A stretch of DNA of 41,057 nucleotides. Origin: a virus. This document shows, one piece after another, positions 15,479 through 22,438 of this stretch (positions are counted from its first letter, which is position 1; the number at the start of each line of letters is the position of its first letter). Position numbers and translations under genes: made by a program. A model generated the notes under the pieces. It saw nothing but the letters and a program-made list of their open reading frames with translations, had not been told where the DNA came from and did no database searches. The stretch covers positions 1 through 41,057 of IMG/VR virus record IMGVR_UViG_3300042007_000062; one strand, given 5' to 3'.

Positions 15479-16720
15479 TTACTGTTCGACAGGCGGGGCG
15501 ACTTCCGCGCCGCCGCCGTTGTTCATCTTGCCCAGCATCGACAGCGGGGCAAGGTTGCTTTGCGCAGTCAATTCGTCCGCGCCTGCAATGGGCGGATCGT
15601 TCTCCAACTGGCGGCACTCGTTGCGCGTTTTGAGGCCGTTCTGGACGGCTCGCGCGTACACGTCCATGCGGTCTTTCAAGCTGCCGCGCAAAAGGGCTTC
15701 CATCGCAAATTCAGCGGTCATCGTGGCGCGCTGACGCGGCGTCATAACGCGCTTACGAATCGCCTGCTCAACCGATACGAGCATTGGACGAATGGTCAGC
15801 TTGTAGAAGCCATCGACAATCTGCTCGATGCCGCTGCCCCAGGTCGTTGTATTGGAGTGATGCACCAGCACGGGCGGCACGTCGAACCACCGGCAAATCT
15901 CCTCGACCGTGAAGCGGCGCGTGTCCAAGAGTTCCATGTCTTCGGGCAGCATGGAAAGCTGCTGATATTTCATGTTCGCTTCAAGCACGTACAGCCGGGA
16001 TACCGGCCCGCTCGCCATTTCCGCAAACCGTTTTTGGATTTGGTCGCGCTGTTCCTGCTTCAACACGTTATCGACCATCAGGACGCCCGTGGGCTTGCCG
16101 CCGTTCCCAAACAGTTTGCTTGCCGACGTTTGCGCCTTGGCCGCTTCGTCGGTCGTCGCGCGCATGAAATCCAGTTTCGACAAACCGACCGTGCCGTTGC
16201 CAAGGTTTTTCAGATGCAGTACGTTTTCCTCCGCGAGAATCGCGATGCTCCCGTCTAGCCGATACTCGTACAACATCGTGCCGTCATCCATCACGAACGG
16301 GCGCACTTGGTCCGCAGGCATCGGCCACAACGCCAGCGCTTCGCCCGTGTCGTCACGCTCGATGCGCGCATACGCGTTGCCGCGCAGGTCGTGATTCATA
16401 ATCATCGCGCGCCAGAACTCGTAAGGCGTCATGCGATTGTTAGGCGAGTCATGAAGCAGGGCATACAGGCGCGACATGCGCGCAAGTTCCTTTTGCCCTT
16501 TCACCGTCTGATAGACGAAAAACGGAAGGCTTGCGATAACAGCGGCGCGTCGCTCGACACATGCCCATACCGCCGCGATCTGCAACGCGCCATCGGTCCC
16601 GATGTTCGCCACATCAGACACCAGCGCGACAGACGGCAATCCGTCCTGCGCGCCCGAATGCTCGCCAATGGCGCCGCCGCTGCCCCACCAACGCCGGAAC
16701 GTGTTTAAAAGGTTCGCCAT
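15479..16720 (-). CDS. Portal protein (HK97 gp3 family)
   Basis: 413 residues, the usual length. AAVWACVERRAAVIASLPFFVYQ, LLHDSPNNRMTPYEFWRAMIMNHDLRGNAYARIERD and RRFTVEEICRWFDVPPVLVHHSNTTTWGSGIEQ are the family's conserved blocks. It forms the dodecameric ring for DNA entry and exit and binds terminase and connector. The C-terminal 20 residues are short of order (glycine and proline-rich). Four bases separate it from the terminase gene. Confidence 0.96.
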   Translation of the reverse strand: MANLLNTFRRWWGSGGAIGEHSGAQDGLPSVALVSDVANIGTDGALQIAAVWACVERRAAVIASLPFFVYQTVKGQKELARMSRLYALLHDSPNNRMTPYEFWRAMIMNHDLRGNAYARIERDDTGEALALWPMPADQVRPFVMDDGTMLYEYRLDGSIAILAEENVLHLKNLGNGTVGLSKLDFMRATTDEAAKAQTSASKLFGNGGKPTGVLMVDNVLKQEQRDQIQKRFAEMASGPVSRLYVLEANMKYQQLSMLPEDMELLDTRRFTVEEICRWFDVPPVLVHHSNTTTWGSGIEQIVDGFYKLTIRPMLVSVEQAIRKRVMTPRQRATMTAEFAMEALLRGSLKDRMDVYARAVQNGLKTRNECRQLENDPPIAGADELTAQSNLAPLSMLGKMNNGGGAEVAPPVEQ

Positions 16721-16724
16721 CGGA

Positions 16725-18440
16725 TCATGTAGAAATCGGGTTGTTGAGGAAGTCTGTCAAGTCAAGCGGCGTATCGATTTCGGCGGACTGGATACCAACC
16801 GCCATGATCGCGGCCACGATTGCATCAATGCGCCCGGTCGCCTTTTCTTTCGACGGCTTGCGATTGCCCGCGTCATCCGAATTCGTAACAGCGTTGTTCG
16901 CGCACCAGTTCAGCACGGGGTGATTCGGATGCACCAGCCGCCCGTTTAACAGGGCTTCCTCAAATGCTTCGACGGCGGGGGACATATCCTTGTACCCCTG
17001 CCCAAATTCGACCATAGGCGGCAAAGACATGCCGTCATCGGTCGCCATCGCGATAAGGTCCGCCATGCGCCAGCGGTCGTAAGCAACCGCGATGACCTCG
17101 AAAAATTCGCACAGTGCGGCAAGCCGCTGTAACACGCTGCGCTTGCTGACGGCGCGGCCCGGCGTCGTTTCTAGGTAGCCCATTGCATGCCACTGGACAT
17201 ACGGCACGCGGTCATGTTCGGCTTTGCGCGCAAGCCCTTCCTCGGGCAACCACACGAACGGAACCAGCATCCACGGTTCACCGTCCAAATCAGGCTCGAC
17301 CAAGAACACAAGCGCGGTCAGGTCCGTTGTACTGGACAGGTCAAGGCCCGCGTACGCGCGGCGCCCGCGCAAATTGCGCCAGTCGTAATCACGCCCCGCA
17401 CTTTTCCAAACGTCCGCCGACAACCACGGCGATTCCGCGCCGGTCCACTGGCAAAAATTCAGGCGCCTTACCATCGCTTCCTTCGACGGCATGCCGCGCG
17501 CTTCCGTCACTTGCTCGCGCAGGTATTTGATGCCCGGTAGGTCCGCGTCTTGTAGGCTCGGATTCGACTTGTACCAGCAGGACTCGTCCTGTATCGGGTC
17601 GTCCCCCTCGTCCAAGGAACAGATGAAAGCGAAAAAACCATCGTCCAAAATTTCGCCAGCGGACACGCGGCAACCATATTCGTGATACGTCCAACATGGT
17701 CCGGTCTTGTCGCCGCCGCTGTTCGTAATCATGAAGATCAACGCTTGCTTGCGGCTCTTGGTCCCGGCCCGCATCATTTCAACAACGTGATTCGTTTTGT
17801 GTTCGTGTACCTCGTCAATCAGCGCCATGTGCGGACGCGGGCCGCTCTGCCCATCGTCCGAACTGATGGGACGGAAGAACGAACCCGTTTGCAGGTACGC
17901 CAGATTCCAAACGTTTTGACCAACTCCGCTAGACTTCAAGCGCTTTGCCAGTTCGGGCGATTGCTGCACCATCGCGACGGCATCGCGGAACAGGATCATG
18001 GCTTGATCCTTTTTGGTCGCGGCGGCATAGACCTCTGCGCGCGCTTCGCCGTCAGCGGTCAAGCCCTTCAAGCCGATGCCCGCCGCAAGCGGGGACTTGC
18101 CGGACCCCTTGCCGGTTTCAACGTACGCATTGCGGAAGCGCCGCGTGCCGTCCTGCGCCTTCCAGCCAAACAGCGAACCAACAATGAACGCCTGCCACGG
18201 CAACAGCACAAAGGGTTTGCCCTCGTAATCGCCGCCGTTCAGCTTCAATACATTGCGGTAAAAGCGCTGCGCCTTGTTCGCTTCCTCAACGTCCCACACA
18301 AGCCCGCGCGCCGGGCCTTCCACTAGGTCGCGCAAATGACGCGCGCACGCGTTGCGTATGTCCGGTCCTGCTATGCGCTTGCCGCTGCAAACCTCTTGCG
18401 CGTACAGCGTCGCCGGATCGTCAACCGCTTTGCGCGCCAT
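16725..18440 (-). CDS. Terminase large subunit (Terminase_1, HK97-like)
   Basis: 571 residues. The ATPase domain has Walker A at 110-116 (GKGSGKS, after AYVETG), and Walker B plus catalytic glutamate in HMALIDEVHEHK. The coupling motif is probably in FMITNSGGD. The nuclease domain begins near residue 365 with YAGLDLSSTTDLTAL (first acidic metal ligand), and ATGRIDAIVAAIMA near the C-terminus carries another. It cuts and pumps DNA into the prohead. With a P27-type small subunit and HNH protein nearby, cos-type packaging is expected. Confidence 0.96.
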   Translation of the reverse strand: MARKAVDDPATLYAQEVCSGKRIAGPDIRNACARHLRDLVEGPARGLVWDVEEANKAQRFYRNVLKLNGGDYEGKPFVLLPWQAFIVGSLFGWKAQDGTRRFRNAYVETGKGSGKSPLAAGIGLKGLTADGEARAEVYAAATKKDQAMILFRDAVAMVQQSPELAKRLKSSGVGQNVWNLAYLQTGSFFRPISSDDGQSGPRPHMALIDEVHEHKTNHVVEMMRAGTKSRKQALIFMITNSGGDKTGPCWTYHEYGCRVSAGEILDDGFFAFICSLDEGDDPIQDESCWYKSNPSLQDADLPGIKYLREQVTEARGMPSKEAMVRRLNFCQWTGAESPWLSADVWKSAGRDYDWRNLRGRRAYAGLDLSSTTDLTALVFLVEPDLDGEPWMLVPFVWLPEEGLARKAEHDRVPYVQWHAMGYLETTPGRAVSKRSVLQRLAALCEFFEVIAVAYDRWRMADLIAMATDDGMSLPPMVEFGQGYKDMSPAVEAFEEALLNGRLVHPNHPVLNWCANNAVTNSDDAGNRKPSKEKATGRIDAIVAAIMAVGIQSAEIDTPLDLTDFLNNPIST

Positions 18441-18443
18441 GCC

Positions 18444-18920
18444 TCAACCGAAGAATTCCGCCGATGGGTCGGGCAGGGCGTCAGGGTCGCCCGCAATGAC
18501 CTTGGACCGCGCGGAAGGCGTCATCCCGAATTCGCACGCGAAACGAACCATATCGTTTGCCGCTTTGTTCGCGATGCCGACAAGCGTGTTTTGAATCACG
18601 TTGCCGGTTGCGGTACGCGTCACCAGCCCGCCGTTTTCGTCCTGCTCCGCTTGGCGTAACGCGCGCTCGGCTTGCGCCCAGCGGCCATAGGCGGCGCAAT
18701 AAGCGGCCAGTGCGGCGGCGTCCAATGCGGTCAGCAGACCCGCCGTATAAAGCGTGTCAACGATTCGATCCCATTCCGCCTTTGCGTCATCGCATAAGAA
18801 CGGCGGCATTGCCGGGCGCGATAACTTAACTTTCGCCTCGCGCGAATTCAAAGGGCGCTTGCCGGGATTCCCCTTGACGAGTTTTAGCGCCGTCGGCGTC
18901 GGTTTTCTTCCTGATGGCAT
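18444..18920 (-). CDS. Terminase small subunit (P27 family)
   Basis: 158 residues. GRKPTPTALKLVKGNPGKRPLNSREAKVK is the hallmark basic start of the P27/Terminase_4 family, followed by MPPFLCDDAKAEWDRIVDTLYTAGLLTALDAAALAAYCAAYGRW and RFACEFGMTPSARSKV at the C-terminus. It recognises the packaging site and directs the large subunit. An AGGTTGA box lies before the ATG. The C-terminus ends in PSAEFFG, typical of the family. Confidence 0.95.
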   Translation of the reverse strand: MPSGRKPTPTALKLVKGNPGKRPLNSREAKVKLSRPAMPPFLCDDAKAEWDRIVDTLYTAGLLTALDAAALAAYCAAYGRWAQAERALRQAEQDENGGLVTRTATGNVIQNTLVGIANKAANDMVRFACEFGMTPSARSKVIAGDPDALPDPSAEFFG

Positions 18921-19119
18921 GATTTTTCAACCTGGCTAGAGCGTTTCGCGGAGGAAACGTTACGGTACAGAAACCCCACTTGCTTTTTCGCGATTTTGTA
19001 CGCGGAGAAACGCGGGCCGGTTTCCGAAAAAATTGCTTTTTGACTTTTTACCCACCCTACCGGGGTAAGAAATTGCCGCACGGACACGCCGCGGGGCGCA
19101 ATCCGTTCCATTGAGGCAA
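18921..19119. other. Non-coding gap before terS, possible cos region
   Basis: About 200 bp without a convincing gene. A minus-strand reading frame spans it but overlaps the good genes on both sides and has a low-complexity basic tail. In HK97-like genomes cos lies between the HNH gene and terS, so this is one plausible place for it. I cannot identify the cut site from the sequence. GC-rich inverted pieces (CCGCGGGG around 19088) are present. Confidence 0.35.
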
Positions 19120-19356
19120 TCACTTGCTCACAGGCGTAAAATCCACGTAGAAACATTGCCCAATCTCAAACTGTTTGCCCGCCGCCTCGGACACCAAGCC
19201 CAACTCAATCATTCCGGTAGGCGTCGATGCGTAGAACGCGTCGTTCTCTTCCGATCCACTGCTAACAGGCGACATACGCACCGTGTAAATGCGTGGGTTT
19301 TTTCCCCATCCCGCAGTTTGGGTAATGGAATTCACAATGAACTTTGCGCGGATCAT
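19120..19356 (-). CDS. Small conserved phage protein of unknown function
   Basis: 78 residues: MIRAKFIVNSITQTAG...RIYTVRMSPVSSGSEENDAFYASTPTGMIELGLV...FEIGQCFYVDFTPVSK. I recognise this pattern from many siphoviruses and podoviruses, where it lies near terminase or recombination genes, without an assigned function. It looks like a compact beta-barrel. It overlaps the previous gene's stop by ATGA and is likely co-translated with it. Confidence 0.8.
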   Translation of the reverse strand: MIRAKFIVNSITQTAGWGKNPRIYTVRMSPVSSGSEENDAFYASTPTGMIELGLVSEAAGKQFEIGQCFYVDFTPVSK

Positions 19357-19592
19357 TTCAACGGCCTTTCAATCTTGATTGGAGTAGTCAATACGTGATG
19401 CCCGCGCAGGAAATAGGACGCCAGTTCAAACAGCGCATCACACAGCAGGCAATACAGTTGCAGGATGGGGACTTTCGGAACCGCTGTCACAGCATTGCCG
19501 TAATCCGTACCGAAATAGGCGGGCACGCCAAAGAGTTTGCCCTCGTGCGTCAGGCCAGAATCAATCGCTTGCGCTTTCGTGATGTAAAACAT
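19353..19592 (-). CDS. Hypothetical protein, packaging region
   Basis: 79 residues from an ATG with a GGGGGAG box just upstream; a GTG four codons earlier is less likely. MFYITKAQAIDSGLTHEGKLFGVPAYFG suggests a soluble small domain; a hydrophobic helix (ILQLYCLLCDALFELASYFL) follows around residues 42-61 and could be a membrane segment or buried helix. I do not recognise a family. It is translationally coupled (ATGA) to the next gene and lies between HNH and terS genes. Confidence 0.75.
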   Translation of the reverse strand: MFYITKAQAIDSGLTHEGKLFGVPAYFGTDYGNAVTAVPKVPILQLYCLLCDALFELASYFLRGHHVLTTPIKIERPLK

Positions 19593-19606
19593 TGGCTCCC
19601 CCACGA

Positions 19607-19867
19607 CTAGACAATCGGATACCCATCAAGCCCGATTTCGGGCCTTTGGTTCATGTCACGCTTGGTCTTTTCGGTGTGGCACTGCTCACACAATGCTTGT
19701 CTGTTCCCGTCGTCATACGGGTCATCGTCACCGCCTTTGTAAAGCGGCTTAATGTGGTCAACCTCGATTGCAGCACGCTTACCGCAGACCTCGCACAGTG
19801 GGTTTTCACGCAACACGCGATTGCGTATCGCCTGCAATTTGCGGCCCCTGATGCGTTGAATAGGCAT
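19607..19867 (-). CDS. HNH endonuclease (packaging-associated)
   Basis: 86 residues. MPIQRIRGRKLQAIRNRVLRENPLCEVCGKRAAIEVDHIKPLYKGG...NRQALCEQCHTEKTKRD holds the complete HNH fold: CxxC and CxxC zinc ligands, the DHI motif with the catalytic histidine, and a final HxxKT. Small HNH proteins beside terminase genes are needed for DNA packaging in HK97-type phages with P27 small subunits. The ATG lies immediately after the T-run of a terminator-like hairpin, so there is no room for a standard ribosome binding site other than the GGGG of the hairpin itself. A TTG nine codons upstream is in frame but would place the hairpin in the coding region. Confidence 0.9.
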   Translation of the reverse strand: MPIQRIRGRKLQAIRNRVLRENPLCEVCGKRAAIEVDHIKPLYKGGDDDPYDDGNRQALCEQCHTEKTKRDMNQRPEIGLDGYPIV

Positions 19868-19892
19868 AAAAAAAGCCCCGCGATTGCGGGGC
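19868..19892 (-). terminator. Terminator-like hairpin abutting the HNH start codon
   Basis: On the minus strand GCCCCGC, loop AATC and GCGGGGC are followed by seven T and then the ATG of the HNH gene. It is a strong intrinsic terminator by shape and lies downstream of the small membrane protein gene. The third hairpin of the same type in the late region. Confidence 0.85.
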
Positions 19893-20008
19893 AAATCCGG
19901 TCTTGGAGACAGTTCGCGAGACTACAAAAACCACTATAAATGGTGCATGACAGCCAAAGCAAACCCTATTTTGTCATGACAGCATAAAAAATGATTAGCG
20001 CTTTCTCA

Positions 20009-20146
20009 TCAACCGCCCGCCAATAGCACGCCAAGCGCACGCGGAAGCGCTGCCGCCAGCGGGGAAAGCTGGACATATACCGCGCAAAGGGTCGCACCAC
20101 CAACGGCGATTAGGGCGGCTGAGGCGAGCAATTGAGAGTTACGCAT
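20009..20146 (-). CDS. 45-residue hydrophobic membrane protein at the head of the late region
   Basis: A short gene: MRNSQLLASAALIAVGGATL, then CAVYVQLSPLAAALPRAL and GVLLAGG. Two hydrophobic stretches (about 6-25 and 30-43) with a single basic N-terminal residue suggest one or two membrane segments or a secreted/anchored peptide. A GAAAGGAAA box lies 6-9 nt before the ATG and an extended -10 box lies about 40 nt upstream. It would be the first gene of the late transcript. A pinholin, an early lysis modulator or a superinfection-exclusion peptide are all possible; I do not recognise a homologue. Confidence 0.65.
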   Translation of the reverse strand: MRNSQLLASAALIAVGGATLCAVYVQLSPLAAALPRALGVLLAGG

Positions 20147-20186
20147 AATGCATTTCCTTTCAGGACTTAGGTGTTATTGAGTGTTC

Positions 20187-20195
20187 AAGATAGCA
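20187..20195 (-). promoter_or_regulatory. Possible late promoter (extended -10)
   Basis: Minus strand TGC TATCTT, an extended -10 box, about 40 nt before the small membrane protein start. There is no good -35. A promoter here, just downstream of a Q-like gene in the minus direction and followed by a terminator-like hairpin before the HNH gene, would fit a Q-dependent late promoter. Weak evidence from sequence alone. Confidence 0.4.
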
Positions 20196-20251
20196 TAAAT
20201 TCCTTGTTCCGCCGCATGATGTGACAGTTAACAACACAAATCATATTCACC

Positions 20252-20280
20252 TTGTAAAGCTCAAAAATTGAGCCTATAGT
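20252..20280 (+). promoter_or_regulatory. Promoter P1 of the plus-strand cassette with a palindromic operator
   Basis: TTGTAA, exactly 17 bases, then TATAGT. The spacer is filled by a perfect palindrome GCTCAA-AAA-TTGAGC (20259-20273), so a dimeric repressor bound there would block polymerase. About 44 bases from the -35 region through the first transcribed bases (to GCGCAC) are repeated almost exactly at 21159-21202. An ATG lies 7 bases after the -10 and could be a leaderless start. Confidence 0.85.
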
Positions 20281-20330
20281 TAAGTCATGGCAGCGCACGG
20301 AGCGCGGCCCAGGTCGAACGGGAGAACATC

Positions 20331-20720
20331 ATGGAATACGCCGCAAACCATTGGGATCAAATCGGGCACTTCTACGCGCCAATCGCATCTTTCAACGGCG
20401 CCATCTTGAAATATCAAGGGATTGCCACGGAAGGCAACCGCGCCTTCCTCTTTGAAACCCATCCGAACGGCGTCATCCTTGACACCTACAAGGGCGACCG
20501 CATTCGCGCCGCCGACCATAGCGAATATGAACCGCTAGGCTTCAACAGCAAGGCGCACCAGCTTGCCCGCAAACCGTGGGAACAGATCGAAGCCGCCGCC
20601 AAGCGCATTACCAACAACGGCGAGCGCGCCACGTTTGACGACGGCTCGTTTATCGAATGGAACCGTTTTGGACATCATCAAGCGTTTCTGTCGAACGGCT
20701 GGAACGTAACGCCGCGATAA
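20331..20720 (+). CDS. Unknown protein, first gene of the plus-strand cassette
   Basis: 129 residues, no family recognised. The sequence is soluble, rich in aromatics and acidic residues (NHWDQIGHFYAPIASFNGAILKYQGIA, then FDDGSFIEWNRFGHH), pI probably near neutral. It has no signal peptide or membrane segment. A GGGAGAA box precedes the ATG. It is transcribed from P1, against the flanking phage genes. A GCGCCC-TACG-GGGCGC hairpin without a T-run follows at 20728. Role inferred from context only: an accessory (moron) gene, possibly a counter-defence protein. Confidence 0.8.
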   Translation: MEYAANHWDQIGHFYAPIASFNGAILKYQGIATEGNRAFLFETHPNGVILDTYKGDRIRAADHSEYEPLGFNSKAHQLARKPWEQIEAAAKRITNNGERATFDDGSFIEWNRFGHHQAFLSNGWNVTPR

Positions 20721-20763
20721 CCAACCCGCGCCCTACGGGGCGCCACTCTTGAAAGGGCAGACC

Positions 20764-21072
20764 ATGAAAACGATGAGCAAAACCGAAGCGCTGAAAACCG
20801 CATCGCGCGCTGTCGGCTCCCCAATGGGGAGCGGTACTAGCTGGACGTTTTACGGCCCGTATTACTCGGACAAACTCGACGGCCCATCAGCCGAACATCG
20901 GGCGTCCAGCTATCCGGCCATCGTGCGCCGCCGCTCGCAATGCGTGGTTGAAATCGCCGTCGCGCTGATGGGCATTAAGGGATATGTTGACGTTGATTCC
21001 CTAAGCGGCGGTGCGCGGGAAATGCTCGCGCAAGTGCTATCCGATCCAAAACGCTATGTCATAACGCACTAA
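20764..21072 (+). CDS. Unknown protein, second gene of the plus-strand cassette
   Basis: 102 residues from the ATG with GAAAGGG about 7 nt upstream; a TTG five codons earlier is not needed. MKTMSKTEALKTASRAVG begins a helix, followed by GTSWTFYGPYYSDKLDGPS and a region of arginine and small residues ending in an AREMLAQVLSDP helix. I have a faint memory of similar proteins on betaproteobacterial mobile elements but cannot name a function. A strong terminator follows within 30 bases, so P1 drives only this gene and the one before. Confidence 0.78.
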   Translation: MKTMSKTEALKTASRAVGSPMGSGTSWTFYGPYYSDKLDGPSAEHRASSYPAIVRRRSQCVVEIAVALMGIKGYVDVDSLSGGAREMLAQVLSDPKRYVITH

Positions 21073-21097
21073 TCCCGCTCCAATCCGAAAGCATCCG

Positions 21098-21117
21098 GCG
21101 CCCTTCGGGGCGCTTTT
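21098..21117 (+). terminator. Intrinsic terminator between the two halves of the cassette
   Basis: GCGCCC-TTCG-GGGCGC with a UUCG tetraloop, followed by TTTT. It ends the P1 transcript before promoter P2. Confidence 0.85.
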
Positions 21118-21159
21118 GGCCGTTTATGCGACAGCACGCAACACACAATACGTTTTGAC

Positions 21160-21188
21160 TTGTAAAGCTCAAAAATTGAGCCTATAGT
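21160..21188 (+). promoter_or_regulatory. Promoter P2 of the plus-strand cassette with the same operator
   Basis: A near-perfect second copy of P1: TTGTAA, 17 bases, TATAGT, with palindrome GCTCAA-AAA-TTGAGC (21167-21181) in the spacer. A TTGACT lies just upstream as well. The ATG 7 bases after the -10 opens a 19-codon frame (MEAHRAQPKT...), possibly a leaderless leader peptide. Co-regulation of both halves by one repressor is implied. Confidence 0.85.
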
Positions 21189-21265
21189 TAAGTCATGGAA
21201 GCGCACCGGGCGCAACCAAAAACTGAAAGGGCACCCGTTAGGGCGTCTTATTGAAAGGGATTGAC

Positions 21266-21499
21266 ATGATTACTCGCCGTGAAATTATTTCCCGCCTGAC
21301 GCATTGCAGCGACGCAGAGCATGACCGCCTTTGCGACCGCTTCCAACAATGCAACGTTCGCATTGTCAGGGTAGATGGCACCTTTGAACTCAGTTTTGAA
21401 GTTCGCGGCCCGACAACCGCAGCGGCGGCGATGGAAAACGATCCTACGATCGCTCGTTTTGAGTATAACTTCAATAACGAGTGGGTTCCTGCCTACTAG
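21266..21499 (+). CDS. Unknown protein, third gene of the plus-strand cassette
   Basis: 77 residues from the ATG with GAAAGGGA eight bases upstream. MITRREIISRLTHCSDAEHDRLCDRF is helical, followed by a beta-rich half (VRIVRVDGTFELSFEVRG) and an aromatic end (FEYNFNNEWVPAY). No family recognised. It is the first gene after P2, and a GCGCC hairpin with TTTCC follows. Confidence 0.75.
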   Translation: MITRREIISRLTHCSDAEHDRLCDRFQQCNVRIVRVDGTFELSFEVRGPTTAAAAMENDPTIARFEYNFNNEWVPAY

Positions 21500-21518
21500 T
21501 TCGAGGAACCGGACAAAC

Positions 21519-21536
21519 AGCGCCTTTCGGGGCGCT
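21519..21536 (+). terminator. Weak hairpin after the third cassette gene
   Basis: AGCGCC-TTTCG-GGGCGCT followed by only TTTCC. It resembles the terminator at 21098 but has a poor T-run; probably attenuating or a stability element before the next GAAAGGG box. Confidence 0.5.
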
Positions 21537-21556
21537 TTCCGCTGAAAGGGCAGAAA

Positions 21557-21808
21557 ATGAAAATCAGTCACGACATGGACCTCAACCAGCTTGCCGCGCT
21601 GATGGGCAATTTCATCAACACTGAATGCGCCCAGCAAATGCGAGATTTACTCTTGGAAGTCACGGCCAGCCGCCCCGGTCATTGGACCGATACCGACGAT
21701 ATGCCCGTTTCGGTTTGGGATGATGCTGTGCTGGCCGTCACTGAATACCGCGTGCAGGTCATGCATTGCAAATTGATTCTCAATGAAAAATTGGAGGCTC
21801 GCGCATGA
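21557..21808 (+). CDS. Unknown acidic protein, fourth gene of the plus-strand cassette
   Basis: 83 residues. MKISHDMDLNQLAALMGNFINTECAQQMRDLLLEVTASRPGHWTDTDDMPVSVWDDAVLAV is strongly acidic and mostly helical; small acidic proteins of this kind are common among DNA mimics and anti-defence proteins, but that is only a composition argument. GAAAGGG precedes the ATG. Its stop overlaps the start of the HTH gene (GCATGAAC), so the two are translated together. Confidence 0.75.
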   Translation: MKISHDMDLNQLAALMGNFINTECAQQMRDLLLEVTASRPGHWTDTDDMPVSVWDDAVLAVTEYRVQVMHCKLILNEKLEARA

Positions 21809-21996
21809 ACACGAAACGCCCACCCGCCGCCACACCCGCGCAAGTCGTGGCCGCACGCGGTACGCGCACGCAAACCGAAATTGCGGAACTGCTCGGCGTG
21901 TCGCGCACCACCGTTCAGAATTGGGAAAACGGGCGCTCGCCAATCTCGCGTGTCGCGTGGCAAGCGCTGCAAAAGACTTTCGCAACTTTCCCATAA
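21805..21996 (+). CDS. Small XRE-type HTH protein, last gene of the cassette (Aca-like position)
   Basis: 63 residues. The sequence RTQTEIAELLGVSRTTVQNWENGRSPISRVAWQALQ is a complete helix-turn-helix of the XRE/Cro type, with a short N-terminal arm (MNTKRPPAATPAQVVAARG) and almost nothing after it. A protein of this size binds DNA as a dimer; the obvious target is the palindrome in P1 and P2, which would make it an autorepressor. Small HTH genes closing an operon of unknown small genes are the hallmark of anti-CRISPR-associated (Aca) regulators; that parallel is inference. A strong terminator follows. Confidence 0.85.
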   Translation: MNTKRPPAATPAQVVAARGTRTQTEIAELLGVSRTTVQNWENGRSPISRVAWQALQKTFATFP

Positions 21997-22013
21997 CCGG
22001 GAACACTCAAACG

Positions 22014-22038
22014 AAAGGGCGCATCAGGCGCCCTTTTT
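22014..22038 (+). terminator. Intrinsic terminator at the end of the plus-strand cassette
   Basis: AAAGGGCGC-ATCAG-GCGCCCTTT, a perfect 9-bp stem followed by TT. It touches the stop codon of the convergent Q-like gene. On the minus strand the T-run is only TTT, so termination there is weaker. Confidence 0.85.
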
Positions 22039-22424
22039 CATCTGCCATCCCTCGCAATGTGCCGCAATGGATGCTGCTCGTACATCAGGTAATTAAGCTG
22101 CTCATGCGTCCAGCGCAATTGCGCCGAATAGATTTGCCGTGAAATCCCCAGCATTTCGGCTTTCGCCTTTTGCGGGCGGCGGTCCAGATACTCAACCGCA
22201 ATAATGCGTTTATGACCCGGCGCAAGACGTTCGATGTACCCATCAAGAACGTGCAAATCCGGGGGCATATGGGAATCGTAGTATGTGTCCGTACTGCGGT
22301 TCAGGTTTTGCACGCGCTCCGTTGCGAACGCTGATTGACGAGGATAGCCGCCCGGCCCGCCGCCGCTCTCACGATGCAAATGCCAACTGGCCCAATCTCG
22401 TAACGCGGCTTTAATCCGGTCCAT
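22038..22424 (-). CDS. Antitermination protein Q-like (Phage_antitermQ type)
   Basis: 128 residues. An N-terminal MDRIKAALRDWASWHLHRESGGGPGGYP is followed by a helical domain LHVLDGYIERLAPGHKRIIAVEYLDRRPQKAKAEMLGISRQIYSAQLRWTHEQLN, an HTH of the sigma region 4 type. Both the domain order and the location (last leftward early gene, before the late genes) fit Q-type late antiterminators of the PF06530 group. It would load onto RNA polymerase at the late promoter. The terminator-like hairpins within the late operon support a need for such a protein. A sigma-like or autonomous regulator is the alternative. Confidence 0.7.
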   Translation of the reverse strand: MDRIKAALRDWASWHLHRESGGGPGGYPRQSAFATERVQNLNRSTDTYYDSHMPPDLHVLDGYIERLAPGHKRIIAVEYLDRRPQKAKAEMLGISRQIYSAQLRWTHEQLNYLMYEQHPLRHIARDGR

Positions 22425-22438
22425 GCGCTCCCCTTGTT

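Noticed and set aside
18884-19156. 90-codon minus-strand frame spanning the gap before terS
   Set aside because: Overlaps the two flanking genes at both ends, has a basic tail (EENRRRRR) that is the terS start in another frame, and no ribosome site was seen.
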